From positions 6,324,001 to 6,388,000 of the forward strand of contig NZ_CP010849.1 of assembly GCF_000931445.1 (NCBI RefSeq): a stretch of DNA of 64,000 nucleotides. The letters are read 5' to 3'. The notes beneath the pieces were generated by a model. The model made no database searches. It was not told where the DNA came from and saw only the letters and a list, made by a program, of their open reading frames with translations. The stretch comes from Streptomyces cyaneogriseus subsp. noncyanogenus. Its GTDB lineage: Bacteria > Actinomycetota > Actinomycetes > Streptomycetales > Streptomycetaceae. How positions within the stretch are numbered: the first letter of the stretch is position 1; every line of letters begins with the position of its first letter. Positions 50,611 to 59,690 of the stretch are shown here, in pieces. Made by a program: the position numbers and the translations under genes.

Positions 50611-51996
50611 ATGGCACCATCGGCAGCCCAGCGGGTCGTGATCGAGAACTGCGCGATCGCGACCGTGGACGCGGGCGACACGGAGTACGCCTCGGGGTAT
50701 CTGGTCCTGGCCGGCAACAGGATCGAGTCCGTCGGCGCGGGCAAGGCCCCCCAGGGCCTGGAGAACGTGGTGCGCCGGATCGACGCGACCGGCCATCTGG
50801 TCACACCCGGTCTCGTCAACACCCACCACCACTTCTACCAGTGGATCACACGGGGGCTGGCCACCGACCACAACCTGTTCAACTGGCTGGTGGCGCTGTA
50901 CCCGACGTGGGCCCGCATCGACGAGCCGATGGTGTACGCGGCCGCCCAGGGGTCGCTCGCCATGATGGCCCGGGGCGGTGTCACCACCGCCATGGACCAC
51001 CACTACGTCTACCCGCGGGGTTCCGGCGACCTGTCCGGCGCGATCATCCGCGCCGCCCGCGAGACGGGCGTCCGCTTCACCCTGGCCCGCGGCTCCATGG
51101 ACCGCGGAGAGTCGGACGGCGGCCTGCCGCCGGACTTCGCCGTGGAGAGCCTGGACGGCGCGCTCGCCGCCACCGAGGCCACCGTCAAGGAGCACCACGA
51201 CGCCTCCTTCGACGCCATGACCCAGGTCGCCGTCGCGCCCTGCTCGCCCTTCTCCGTCTCCACCGAGCTGCTCCGCCAGGGCGCCGAACTCGCCCGCCGG
51301 CTGGGCGTGCGCCTCCACACCCACGGCTCGGAGACCGTGGAGGAGGAGAAGTTCTGCCACGAGCTGTTCGGCATGGGCCCGACGGACTACTTCGAGTCCA
51401 CCGGCTGGCTGGGCGAGGACGTGTGGATGGCGCACTGCGTCCACATGAACGACTCCGACATAGCCGCCTTCGCCCGCACGAAGACGGGCGTCGCCCACTG
51501 CCCGTCCTCCAACGCGCGGCTGGCGGCGGGCATAGCGCGCGTCCCCGACATGCTCGCCGCCGGGGTCCCGGTCGGCCTCGGCGTCGACGGCACCGCCTCC
51601 AACGAGTCCGGTGAACTCCACACCGAACTGCGCAACGCCCTGCTGATCAACCGCCTCGGAACCCACCGCGAGGCCGCGCTGAACGCCCGGCAGGCGCTGC
51701 GGCTGGGCACCTACGGCGGCGCCCAGGTGCTGGGCCGGGCCGCCGAGACCGGCTCCCTGGAGGTGGGCAAGCTCGCCGACCTGGTGCTGTGGAAGATGGA
51801 CACGCTCGCCCACGCCTCCATAGCCGACCCGGTCACCGCACTGGTCTTCGGCGCCGCGGCCCCGGTCACGGCCTCCTTCGTGGACGGCCGCCAGATCGTC
51901 GAGGACGGCAGGCTGCTCACCGTCGACGAGGACGCCATAGCCCGCTCCACGCGCGACGAGGCGCGGCGGCTGGCGCGCATCGCGGCACAGGGCTGA
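50611..51996 (+). CDS. 8-oxoguanine deaminase
   Basis: A 461-residue amidohydrolase. VNTHHHFYQWITRGLATDHN carries the metal-binding HxH near residues 68-72. HTHGSETVEEEKF and WMAHCVHMN supply the later His ligands, and LGVDGTASNESGELHTELR the metal Asp. This pattern, especially HHHFYQW, is that of 8-oxoguanine deaminases, which turn 8-oxoguanine into urate and ammonia. It feeds urate oxidase. The ATG at 50611 follows GAAGGAAG. It lies between two NCS2 permeases. Confidence 0.9.
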   Translation: MAPSAAQRVVIENCAIATVDAGDTEYASGYLVLAGNRIESVGAGKAPQGLENVVRRIDATGHLVTPGLVNTHHHFYQWITRGLATDHNLFNWLVALYPTWARIDEPMVYAAAQGSLAMMARGGVTTAMDHHYVYPRGSGDLSGAIIRAARETGVRFTLARGSMDRGESDGGLPPDFAVESLDGALAATEATVKEHHDASFDAMTQVAVAPCSPFSVSTELLRQGAELARRLGVRLHTHGSETVEEEKFCHELFGMGPTDYFESTGWLGEDVWMAHCVHMNDSDIAAFARTKTGVAHCPSSNARLAAGIARVPDMLAAGVPVGLGVDGTASNESGELHTELRNALLINRLGTHREAALNARQALRLGTYGGAQVLGRAAETGSLEVGKLADLVLWKMDTLAHASIADPVTALVFGAAAPVTASFVDGRQIVEDGRLLTVDEDAIARSTRDEARRLARIAAQG

Positions 51997-52276
51997 ACCC
52001 CGTACTGAGATACGGCACTTGGTCTCCGGCCGGGAGGGACGGCTCCCGGCCGGCGGCCGTGGACCCGAGCGGGGTCCGCGGCGGCCGTCTCCGGGGCGCG
52101 CGTGGACGCGCGCGCCCCGGAACGGCTCCCCCCGTTCTCGCGAACGGCCCGTCCCGGTCCCTCCCCACCCGCCGGCTCCGCTCGTCGAGCGGGGGAGGAA
52201 CCCCCCATGACCACCCGCACCACCTCCATGACACCCACGTCGACGGAGACGTGTAACCGACCGGAGGAGAGCCGCC

Positions 52277-53659
52277 GTGGCCGACCACCCAGTTGACGAA
52301 AAACTCCCACCAGTGAAGATGGCGACCACGGGCTTGCAGCATGTGGCCGCCATGTACGCGGGAGTCGTCGCCCCACCCCTGATCGTCGGCGCGGCCGTGG
52401 GCCTCTCCGGCATCGAACTGACGTTCCTCACCGGTGCGTGCCTGTTCACCGCGGGCCTCGCCACCCTGTTGCAGACCCTCGGCATCTGGAAGATCGGCGC
52501 CCGGCTGCCCTTCGTCAACGGTGTCACCTTCGCCGGTGTCGCCCCCATGACCGCGATCGTCGTCGCCACCGACGACAAGTCCGACGCGCTGCCGATCATC
52601 TTCGGCGCGGTCATCGTCGCCGGCCTCCTCGGCTTCCTCGCCGCCCCCTTCTTCAGCAAGGCCATCCGTTTCTTCCCGCCGGTCGTCACCGGCACCGTCA
52701 TCACCCTGATCGGCGTCTCCCTGCTGCCCGTCGCCTTCGGCTGGGCCCAGGGCTCCAGCCCCACGGCGGACGACTTCGGCTCGGCGACCAACCTGGGACT
52801 CGCGGCCATCACCCTGGTCATCGTCCTGCTCCTGCGCCGCTTCACCCGCGGCTTCGTCAAGCAGATCGCCGTCCTGCTCGGCCTGATCGCGGGCACCCTG
52901 GTCGCCATCCCCTTCGGGGTCACCGACTTCGGCCCGGTCGCCGACGCCGACATCGTCGGCTTCCCCACCCCGTTCCACTTCGGCGCGCCCCAGTTCCAGC
53001 TCGCCGCGATCGTGTCCATGTGCGTCGTCATGGTCGTCTCGATGACCGAGTCCACCGCCGACATGCTGGCCCTCGGGGAGATCGTCGAACGCCCCGCCGA
53101 CGAGAAGACCATCGCCGCGGGCCTGCGCGCCGACACCCTCGGCTCGGCGCTCAGCCCGCTCTTCAACGGCTTCATGTGCAGCGCCTTCGCACAGAACATC
53201 GGCCTGGTGGCGATGACCCGCATCCGCAGCAGGTTCGTCGTCGCGGCCGGCGGCGGCTTCCTGATCCTGATGGGCCTGTGCCCGATCGCCGCCTCGCTGA
53301 TCGCCGTCGTACCGCGCCCGGTGCTCGGCGGCGCGGGCGTGGTCCTGTTCGGCTCGGTCGCCGCCAGCGGCATCCAGACCCTGGTGCGGGCCGGTCTGGA
53401 CAAGGACAACAACGTCCTGATCGTGGCGGTCTCCCTGGCCGTCGGCATCATCCCGATCACCGCGCCGGAGTTCTACCACTCCTTCCCGGAGACCGCGAAG
53501 ATCATCCTGGACTCGGGCATATCGACCGGCTGCGTGGCCGCCGTGCTGCTCAACCTGGTCTTCAACCACATAGGCAAGGGACGGGACGCGCAGGACGTGA
53601 CCCATCCCATGGAGGCGGGGGAGGAGATCAAGGAGGCACGGCCGGCGTCCGCGCACTGA
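52277..53659 (+). CDS. NCS2-family purine permease (second copy)
   Basis: A 460-residue transporter of the same family. MATTGLQHVAAMYAGVVAPP opens it, MTESTADMLALGEIVERPAD has the substrate Glu, and SPLFNGFMCSAFAQNIGLVA is motif III (Asn-Gly where the first permease has Gly-Gly). The two permeases share the HPVDEKL start and most of their length but differ at the motif III site, so they may prefer different bases. The GTG at 52277 follows GGAGGAG. The 280-bp spacer upstream holds a GC-rich repeat-like stretch and no clear gene. A long-loop terminator follows. Confidence 0.88.
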   Translation: MADHPVDEKLPPVKMATTGLQHVAAMYAGVVAPPLIVGAAVGLSGIELTFLTGACLFTAGLATLLQTLGIWKIGARLPFVNGVTFAGVAPMTAIVVATDDKSDALPIIFGAVIVAGLLGFLAAPFFSKAIRFFPPVVTGTVITLIGVSLLPVAFGWAQGSSPTADDFGSATNLGLAAITLVIVLLLRRFTRGFVKQIAVLLGLIAGTLVAIPFGVTDFGPVADADIVGFPTPFHFGAPQFQLAAIVSMCVVMVVSMTESTADMLALGEIVERPADEKTIAAGLRADTLGSALSPLFNGFMCSAFAQNIGLVAMTRIRSRFVVAAGGGFLILMGLCPIAASLIAVVPRPVLGGAGVVLFGSVAASGIQTLVRAGLDKDNNVLIVAVSLAVGIIPITAPEFYHSFPETAKIILDSGISTGCVAAVLLNLVFNHIGKGRDAQDVTHPMEAGEEIKEARPASAH

Positions 53660-53671
53660 CCGGGCGGCACA

Positions 53672-53724
53672 ACGGCTCCGGTACGGCGCTCCTCGGCACG
53701 AGGCCGGCGCGGTACCGGAGCCGT
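53672..53724 (+). terminator. permease terminator
   Basis: ACGGCTCCGGTAC (53672-53684) pairs perfectly with 53712-53724. The 27-base loop can fold further. It starts 12 bp after the stop. Confidence 0.75.
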
Positions 53725-53936
53725 CGCGCACCCCGCTCGGCGCGGCGCGGCGGAGGGTGGTGCGGCCTTGGGGGGAGCACCTCGGCACGTGTTCCCCTCC
53801 GGCGACGCCGGGGGCCCCGCGGTTCACTCGTCCGGGCCAGCCGTGATGGCCGTGACGGCGGGATCCGGTGAGGGTGGAGTGTCGGCCGGCGTCTTCACCG
53901 GCCGAGCCCCTGCCCCCTTCCCGAAGGAGTGCCGTC

Positions 53937-54506
53937 ATGTCCGAACGCAACACCTGGATCCGCAGCCTGCACGATCTGGGACTGGCCGCCTGGTTCGGTG
54001 GCTCACTGATGGGGGCGGTCGGTCTCAACGGCGCGGCCAAGGACGAAGGCGGCAGCGAGAAGGCGAGCGCGCGGATCTCCTCGTCCGGCTGGGCGAAGTG
54101 GACGCCGGTCAACATGGCCGCCATCGGCGCGCACCTGTTCGGCGGCGGCGGGCTGCTCGTGGTGAACGCGCACCGCGTCGCCGGCCAGCAGGGCGTGGCC
54201 GCTTCCACCACCGCCAAGACCGTCGTCACCGCCGCGGCCCTGGCCGCCACCGCCTACGCCCGTGTCCTGGGCAAGAAGGTCGAGCTGGCCTCCTCTACCG
54301 ACCCGCAGGACATCGAGAAGGCGGAGAAGCACCCCATCGACATGGACCGGACGCGGCGCCAGCTGGCCTGCGTGCAGTGGGTGGTGCCGGCCCTGACCGG
54401 CACCCTGGTGGTGCTCAACGCGCTCCACGGCGAACAGCAGCGTCCCACCGAGCAACTGCCCGGCGTGTGGGAGCGGGCCCGCTCCGCGACCCACTTCATG
54501 TCGTAG
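53937..54506 (+). CDS. small membrane protein of unknown function
   Basis: A 189-residue protein starting MSERNTWIRSLHDLGLAAWF. It has two or three hydrophobic segments: about 12-32, 83-105 (VVTAAALAATAYARVLG) and a C-terminal one at VVPALTGTLVVLNALHG. No catalytic motif is recognised. The ATG at 53937 follows GAAGGAG. Similar proteins occur in many actinomycetes next to the DUF4383 type of gene found just downstream; stress-regulated membrane roles are often assumed but not shown here. Confidence 0.65.
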   Translation: MSERNTWIRSLHDLGLAAWFGGSLMGAVGLNGAAKDEGGSEKASARISSSGWAKWTPVNMAAIGAHLFGGGGLLVVNAHRVAGQQGVAASTTAKTVVTAAALAATAYARVLGKKVELASSTDPQDIEKAEKHPIDMDRTRRQLACVQWVVPALTGTLVVLNALHGEQQRPTEQLPGVWERARSATHFMS

Positions 54507-54743
54507 AGGATCCGCTTCGGGAGACGGAAGGCGTCGGCCGCCGAACCGGCCGAGCGACTTCCCGACCGTGTTCCCGGAGCCGGTCCGGCTGTGACCATCC
54601 GGCCGGAACTCCCGCAACCGGGGTGTGCGCACACGGCTCGCGCGCGAGGCGTCGCGCGACATGCCCGCCGCGGCCGGGGGCACCCATGAATGCCACAGCA
54701 GGACCGGGTGACCGGGTCGACTTTCTGAACGAGGAGAGTGTCC

Positions 54744-55202
54744 ATGTCCAGTCACGCGCGTGCTTCCCGCAATGCCCGAACACCGGTCCAGCAGGCGGCC
54801 CTGCTGGTGGGAGTGATCTTTCTCCTGGTCGGTGTGCTCGGCTTCATCCCGGGCATCACCACGCACTACGACACCATGAAGTTCGCCGCTCACCACTCCG
54901 AAGCCAAGCTGCTGGGCATCTTCCAGGTGTCGATCCTGCACAACCTCGTACATCTGGCTTTCGGCCTCGCCGGCCTGGCGCTGTCGCGCACCGCGTCGCA
55001 GGCGAGGATGTACCTCCTGGTGGGTGGCGCCATCTACCTGATCCTCTGGATCTACGGGCTGGTCATCGACCACGACAGCGCCGCGAACTTCGTCCCCCTG
55101 AACACGGCCGACAACTGGCTCCACCTGGTGCTCGGCATCGCGATGATCGCCCTGGGCGTCCTGCTCACGCGCGGGCGCGGCACGACACGAACCGTCGCGT
55201 GA
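54744..55202 (+). CDS. DUF4383 membrane protein
   Basis: This roughly 152-residue protein has four hydrophobic segments: LLVGVIFLLVGVLGFIPG, HNLVHLAFGLAGLALS, YLLVGGAIYLILWIYGLV and HLVLGIAMIALGVLL. The His-Asn-Leu-Val-His pattern between helices is the DUF4383 signature. The function is unknown. The ATG at 54744 is chosen for its spacing from GAGGAG; an in-frame GTG six bases earlier is possible. Confidence 0.75.
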   Translation: MSSHARASRNARTPVQQAALLVGVIFLLVGVLGFIPGITTHYDTMKFAAHHSEAKLLGIFQVSILHNLVHLAFGLAGLALSRTASQARMYLLVGGAIYLILWIYGLVIDHDSAANFVPLNTADNWLHLVLGIAMIALGVLLTRGRGTTRTVA

Positions 55203-55352
55203 CCACCGGAACACGCGACGCGGACCGCGCCCGGCGGCACCGGCGGATGGTCGAACTCCGTGCCGGGGACGGGAACGTACTGATCCCTTCGAGCGTTGCG
55301 GAGGACGAACTGATCGTCTGATGACACCGACCCGGCGGCGAGGCCGGCGTCG

Positions 55353-55898
55353 ATGAGAAATGAGCAGCTCATGGCCATGGTCGGCCTGTTCTGGATCGTC
55401 GAGGGTGACGTGTACGTGGGTGCGAAGCCGTCCGGTCTGGCTCCCGGCGTACGTCTGTCCACCGAGGGCGTGGTGGCCCTCGGCGACCGTCAGTCCGGGC
55501 TGTACCCGTGGGAGGACGTGCACGCGGTGACGGTGACGGGCGTCCCCGTGAAGTCCCTCAAGCGACAGGTCGGTGTGGTCAAGGACCTGGCCGTGAGCAC
55601 GGTGATGAACCTGGCTCTGCCCGTGTACTCGGGCGGGACGGACGAGTCCCCGGCGATGATGACGGTGCGCGTGGCATCGTCCGGCGGTGAGCACGAGCTG
55701 ACGGCCTACGGGGCCGCGGCCGTCGGCTACTCCCCGGCGGAGGTCGACCTCTCCCACGCCCTCCTGTCCCGCCTCACCACGGGAGCCGCGACGATGGCCA
55801 CGACGCTGGCGGCGATGTCGGAGTGGGGCCGGGCACGCGAGGGCGGGACCCCTCGGCAAGCGGAGCGGGAGAGGCTGCTGCGGGAGTGGGCGGGCTAG
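55353..55898 (+). CDS. hypothetical protein
   Basis: The 181-residue product is not recognised. It has a beta-rich N-terminal half (MVGLFWIVEGDVYVGAKPSG, then RLSTEGVVALGDRQSGLYPW), as in PH-like domains, a central SPAMMTVRVASSGGEHELTA strand pair, and a charged helical C-terminus. It lacks a signal peptide. The ATG codons at 55353 and 55371 are both possible; neither has a strong ribosome site. Confidence 0.6.
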   Translation: MRNEQLMAMVGLFWIVEGDVYVGAKPSGLAPGVRLSTEGVVALGDRQSGLYPWEDVHAVTVTGVPVKSLKRQVGVVKDLAVSTVMNLALPVYSGGTDESPAMMTVRVASSGGEHELTAYGAAAVGYSPAEVDLSHALLSRLTTGAATMATTLAAMSEWGRAREGGTPRQAERERLLREWAG

Positions 55899-55996
55899 AG
55901 GGTGTCTCGTGCCGGCGGAGGGACGGAACCCGGAAACCCTGGCGATCACCGACGAACCCGCCCGCCAGTATTCAACTTTGACTATGTTGGGCCGGC

Positions 55997-56698
55997 ATGA
56001 GCGAGAAGACCGTTCCGGTGCTGCCGTGCCGGACCATCCAGTCTGTTGTCGACTTCTACGCCGCCCTCGGCTTCGAGGTGACCTTCCAGCAGAAGAGCCC
56101 TAATCCGTACGCGGTCGTGGAGCGTGGCGGCATTCAACTCCACTTCTTCGGGATGAAAGGGTATGAACCGGCCGAGTCGTACAGCACGTGCTGCATCCAA
56201 ACCGATGACGTCGATGGGCTGCACGAGGTCTTCCGGGCCGGGCTCAAGGCTGCGTACGGAAGAGTCCCGACCCGCGGGTTGCCGCGCATGGGGCCACTGA
56301 AGGACACGTCGTACGGCGTACGGCAGTTCCTCGTGACCGATCCCGGCGGCAACTGTCTGCGAATCGGGCAGCAGACCAGTCAGGACCAGCACCACCGGCT
56401 CGCACCCGAGGAGATCTTTTCCCGAGCCCTGCATCACGCGTCCCTCCTGGCGGACTCGAGGGACGACCCGGCGGGCGCAGCGAAAATCATCGACCGGGTG
56501 CTGCGCATCGAGGACGAGCCCCCCACGCCCGTACAGTTGCTTCGCCTCCTGGTGCTGCGTGCCGATGTCGCCGGGCGCCTCGGTGACGAGGAGACCGCGA
56601 CGTCCGCGCTCGCCAAGGCCGCAGCAGTCCACCTCACCGCGCAGGAGCGGGAGTCGGTCCACGACGACCTCGAGCGTCTCGAGGAGCTGCGGGGCTAG
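55997..56698 (+). CDS. VOC-family (glyoxalase/bleomycin-resistance-like) protein with helical extension
   Basis: Residues 1-120 form a VOC fold: PVLPCRTIQSVVDFYAALGF at the start, GGIQLHFFGMK with a conserved His, and FLVTDPGGNCLRIGQ at the end. The remaining 110 residues (EEIFSRALHHASLLADSRDD onward) are helical and resemble a single TPR-like repeat bundle, an unusual addition for this family. Members bind drugs or isomerise small metabolites; the ligand is unknown. The ATG at 55997 has a weak upstream site. Confidence 0.75.
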   Translation: MSEKTVPVLPCRTIQSVVDFYAALGFEVTFQQKSPNPYAVVERGGIQLHFFGMKGYEPAESYSTCCIQTDDVDGLHEVFRAGLKAAYGRVPTRGLPRMGPLKDTSYGVRQFLVTDPGGNCLRIGQQTSQDQHHRLAPEEIFSRALHHASLLADSRDDPAGAAKIIDRVLRIEDEPPTPVQLLRLLVLRADVAGRLGDEETATSALAKAAAVHLTAQERESVHDDLERLEELRG

Positions 56699-57034
56699 GG
56701 TCTGGTGCGAAAGCGGCGGGCGGCCATGCTGACGAAGCGTCATCGAGGTCGGGCAGCCCGCCGACCGCATCACCTGGCAATCCACGACGGCACCGTTGCT
56801 GTACGACGACGAGCTCGCCGAGGCGCGCTGCACCGCGATGTGCCGGGTGAGGGATGCGTGTCTCGCCGAAGTGCGGGACGCGGGGCGGGTCGCCGCGTTC
56901 GCCGATGGTAGCCACGAGCGGCCCGGCACTCCACGATCAGGGCCTCCGGCCGGCTCGCTACCCGGCAGGCGAGCCAGTCGGGCGCCGTATGTGCGACAAG
57001 GACGGCCAGAGTCTCGCGACCGCTTCGGCGCGCG
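56699..57034. other. spacer with possible decayed coding sequence
   Basis: On the plus strand one frame reads VIEVGQPADRITWQSTTAPL and then an acidic/Arg-rich helix (56796 onward, up to 104 codons if started at the TTG at 56796). It has no ribosome site, runs over the convergent gene, and shows no family. I treat it as a remnant or chance frame. Confidence 0.3.
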
Positions 57035-57430
57035 TCATGAGGCCCGGATTGCTCGCGTGATCTCCTCACCGCTTGGCGCCACGATGACAGACCACTCGTT
57101 CCTCATATAGGAGGGCAGCTGACAACGGTCCTCGTCTCGGTCAACGATGACCGTTCCGCCCGGGAGGATGAGAACGGCTCCGAGTCGTCGCAGCATTTCA
57201 GAGATGACGTTCATGATCACATCTCCTCCGAAATGATTGATCGTAATGCTGCTTTCGCCGTTGACGTACACATCCGCCTCCCCTCCGTCGTTTTTTGCTG
57301 CGATCTGAAGAAGACCAGTTTCCGGGTGTCGAGCTGTCACGTATGGACTCAAGACCTCCTGGAGGACACTCATGTCCAGGGGGGCCGATTCTCCTTCTTC
57401 GAATCGGTGAATGAATACGTCGTAGCTCAC
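57035..57430 (-). CDS. hypothetical protein
   Basis: A 131-residue protein that starts (GTG at 57430, after GGAGAAAAC) with VSYDVFIHRFEEGESAPLDM. It continues VTARHPETGLLQIAAKNDGG, VNGESSITINHFGGDVIMNV and a C-terminal basic segment. The AT content is higher than that of its neighbours. The same frame continues upstream into a transposase remnant, so the GTG start is important. The fold is unknown. Confidence 0.6.
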   Translation of the reverse strand: MSYDVFIHRFEEGESAPLDMSVLQEVLSPYVTARHPETGLLQIAAKNDGGEADVYVNGESSITINHFGGDVIMNVISEMLRRLGAVLILPGGTVIVDRDEDRCQLPSYMRNEWSVIVAPSGEEITRAIRAS

Positions 57431-57454
57431 AGTTTTCTCCAGATTGCTGATGGT

Positions 57455-57740
57455 CCCTGACGACGGTGGAGTCCGACCGACACCCTCCAGTCGATGTCGT
57501 CCACGTCGTCCGCTGCCGCGAGGATGGCGGCGAGGATCTTTTCCCAGGTGCCGTCGATGGCTCACCTGATCAGCCGTTTGTGAGCGGTCTGGAACGGGCC
57601 GAGCTCTGTGGGAAGTTCCCGCCAGGGGCGAGTTGGTGCGGCACTTCCACGCGATGGCCCCGATCGTGCGGCGGTGGTCAGCCCATCGCCGTCCCCGGAC
57701 CGGATCGGCCGACGTCAGCGGCTCGATCCGGTCCCACACC
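57455..57740 (-). pseudogene. IS5-family transposase remnant
   Basis: The minus strand reads WDRIEPLTSADPVRGRRWAD, then HRRTIGAIAWK. After a frame change it reads ELGPFQTAHKRLIR, a stop, and GTWEKILAAILAAADDVDDI. This is the N-terminal third of an IS5/IS1647-type transposase, disabled by at least one frameshift and one stop. The catalytic core is missing. No terminal repeats were found. Confidence 0.8.
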
Positions 57741-57751
57741 GGAACCGTCCC

Positions 57752-58174
57752 CTACAGGCCGAACAGGCGCGGGTCGGTGGCCAGTTCCTTCAGGTGCCGC
57801 TGCGGATCGGCCACCAGTCTGCGCTCGCGCAGGTCGAGCAGTCCGCCGAGCGCGTCGATCTCGGCCGCCACCGTGCCGTCCGCCTTGCGCACCGACTGCC
57901 TGATCCGGAACGTCTTGCCCTCGCCCCACTCGAATTCGCAGGTCACCCGTACCTCGTCACCGGCGAGCAGCTCGCGCCGGTAGCGGATGGTCGTCTCCAG
58001 GACCACCGGGCCCACGCCCCGCGCGACGAGGTCCGCCTGTAGGATCCCGGCGGCCTGGAGCAGCGACCAGCGGGCGTGCTCGGCGTAGTTCAGGTACACG
58101 GCCTGGTTGAGGTGACCCTGCACATCGGTCTCGTACCCGCGCACGGTCACGGGAACGGAGAACGGCTCGCTCAC
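57752..58174 (-). CDS. acyl-CoA thioesterase (hot-dog fold)
   Basis: A 140-residue 4-hydroxybenzoyl-CoA-thioesterase-like protein. YETDVQGHLNQAVYLNYAEH (about residues 14-33) contains the catalytic Asp and the conserved N-x-x-Y. RYRRELLAGDEVRVTCEFEW follows. It probably hydrolyses an acyl-CoA. The GTG at 58174 follows GGCAGCAGCC, a poor ribosome site. The gene ends just beyond the IS5 remnant. Confidence 0.82.
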   Translation of the reverse strand: MSEPFSVPVTVRGYETDVQGHLNQAVYLNYAEHARWSLLQAAGILQADLVARGVGPVVLETTIRYRRELLAGDEVRVTCEFEWGEGKTFRIRQSVRKADGTVAAEIDALGGLLDLRERRLVADPQRHLKELATDPRLFGL

Positions 58175-58236
58175 GGCTGCTGCCTCTCGACGTCGTGATG
58201 GACCTTCCGACCGCCGATCCTGGCACGGCGCGAGCG

Positions 58237-58899
58237 TCACACCTTGCGCGGGGAGGCCAGCAGGTAACGGGCCCTGGTCCGCGGCTCCGTGTGCTCGCCG
58301 ACGTGCCACCCCGCCCGCTCCAGCGTGATCGCGCAGGACCGCAGCGCCGCCCCGTCGGCCTCGTGCACGGCCACCGCCTCCGGCTGCGGGGTCTCCCGCA
58401 CCCGGTAGCCGTCGCCGTCCGCCCCGGCCGGGCGGTGACCGCCCGCTTCCAGGGCGAGCGCGGCGGCCCGCACCAGATGCGACCGCTCCCAGCCGCACGG
58501 GCGGTCCGTCGCCCCGTCGGCGTTGGTCATCCGGCGCAGCTCCAGCAGACCCTCCCAGGCGGCGCGCACCTCACGCAGCCGCGCCGGCCCCACCGGGCCC
58601 GGCGGATCCTGCTCCCCGCCGGCCCGGGCAGTGAACACACCGTCACCGGCCGCGGCGGTCTCCCGCCCGGCGGGCTCGGGCGGCCCCCCGGCGGGCTCGG
58701 GCGGCCCCTGAGCCCCGGCCTCCCGTATCCGGTGCCCGGCGGGCGTCAGGAAGTGGTCGTGCGGCGGTCGCGGATGACGGAAGGCCAGCCCCCGCTTCAC
58801 CAGCGCCGCGAGCTGCGGCTGCGTCCCCCGCAGCCGCCCGGTGACCGGATCGGCGGCGTCGATGACACGCCGCAGCGCGGCGGTCGGCGGTCGTGTCAC
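58237..58899 (-). CDS. hypothetical protein
   Basis: The 220-residue protein has a winged-helix-like N-terminus (LRGTQPQLAALVKRGLAFRH, then FLTPAGHRIREAG) and a low-complexity Pro/Gly-rich linker with a repeated GPPEPAG unit. The C-terminal domain has AAWEGLLELRRMTNADGATD and ends AGWHVGEHTEPRTRARYLLA. It may bind DNA, but no family is named. The GTG at 58899 follows GGAGGGAG. Confidence 0.62.
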   Translation of the reverse strand: MTRPPTAALRRVIDAADPVTGRLRGTQPQLAALVKRGLAFRHPRPPHDHFLTPAGHRIREAGAQGPPEPAGGPPEPAGRETAAAGDGVFTARAGGEQDPPGPVGPARLREVRAAWEGLLELRRMTNADGATDRPCGWERSHLVRAAALALEAGGHRPAGADGDGYRVRETPQPEAVAVHEADGAALRSCAITLERAGWHVGEHTEPRTRARYLLASPRKV

Positions 58900-58955
58900 G
58901 GCGTACTCCCTCCCCGCTGCACGGGCCCGGCGCCCGGGCCCACTCGCTGCGCAGG

Positions 58956-59555
58956 CTACGCCGGGGGTCTGACATTCCACGCCGCGATCACCGGCCGGTC
59001 GTGCTCCGTGCTCAGCCGGCACAGCGTGCCCGTCGCGAGCTGGAACAGGGCCCCGGCCGACGGCGGCAGTCCGAGCCGGCGGGCGGTGAGTACCCGCAGG
59101 AAGTGGCCGTGCGCGACGAGCACCACGCACCCCTCGGTGCTGGCGAGCGCGGCGTCCACCTTGGCCAGCATCCGGTCGGCCCGCTCCCCGACCTGCTCCG
59201 GGGTCTCCCCGGGGTGCTCCGGCGGCCCGGGCGCGACCCCGTCGGTGAACAGGAACCACTCCGGCCGCGTCCGCCGAATCTCCACGGTGGTGACGCCCTC
59301 GTACCCGCCGTAGTCCCACTCCCGCAGGTCCGCGTCGACCCGCGCCCCCTCCAGCCCGATCAGCTCGGCCGTCTCCCGGGCCCGCTGGAGCGGGCTGACG
59401 AACGCGGCCCCGATGCGGTGCGACCGCACCAGCGGAACGAGCCTGCGGGCCTCCTCGCGCCCGTGCTCGGTCAGCGGTACGTCCGTCGATCCGGTGTGCC
59501 GCCCGGACCGCGACCATTCGGTCTCACCGTGCCGTACGAGGAAGAGATCACCCAT
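58956..59555 (-). CDS. histidine phosphatase family protein
   Basis: A 199-residue phosphoglycerate-mutase-like protein. FLVRHGETEWSRSGRHTGST holds the catalytic RHG near residue 8, REWDYGGYEGVTT carries the family Glu, and VVLVAHGHFLRVL holds the second His. It is an acid phosphatase or mutase of unknown substrate. The ATG at 59555 is clear. Confidence 0.87.
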   Translation of the reverse strand: MGDLFLVRHGETEWSRSGRHTGSTDVPLTEHGREEARRLVPLVRSHRIGAAFVSPLQRARETAELIGLEGARVDADLREWDYGGYEGVTTVEIRRTRPEWFLFTDGVAPGPPEHPGETPEQVGERADRMLAKVDAALASTEGCVVLVAHGHFLRVLTARRLGLPPSAGALFQLATGTLCRLSTEHDRPVIAAWNVRPPA

Positions 59556-59690
59556 GCCCCCAGGCTAGACGAGAAAGGGATCACCGGTCGTACGCCGTCA
59601 CCGTCACCCCGGCCGGCCGGCCCGCGCCCGCTCAGGCTGAGGAACGCGGAGGCGCGCCGCCGCTCCGGGGGAGGCCCGGGCGGGCGTCGG

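Noticed and set aside
52207..52299. Small Thr-rich frame (30 codons) before the second NCS2 permease
   Set aside because: It has no family and overlaps the permease start, no terminator hairpin follows it as an attenuator would require, and the Thr codons are scattered and follow base composition.
56796..57110. 104-codon frame on the plus strand
   Set aside because: It has no ribosome site, overlaps a better-supported convergent gene, and shows no recognisable domain.
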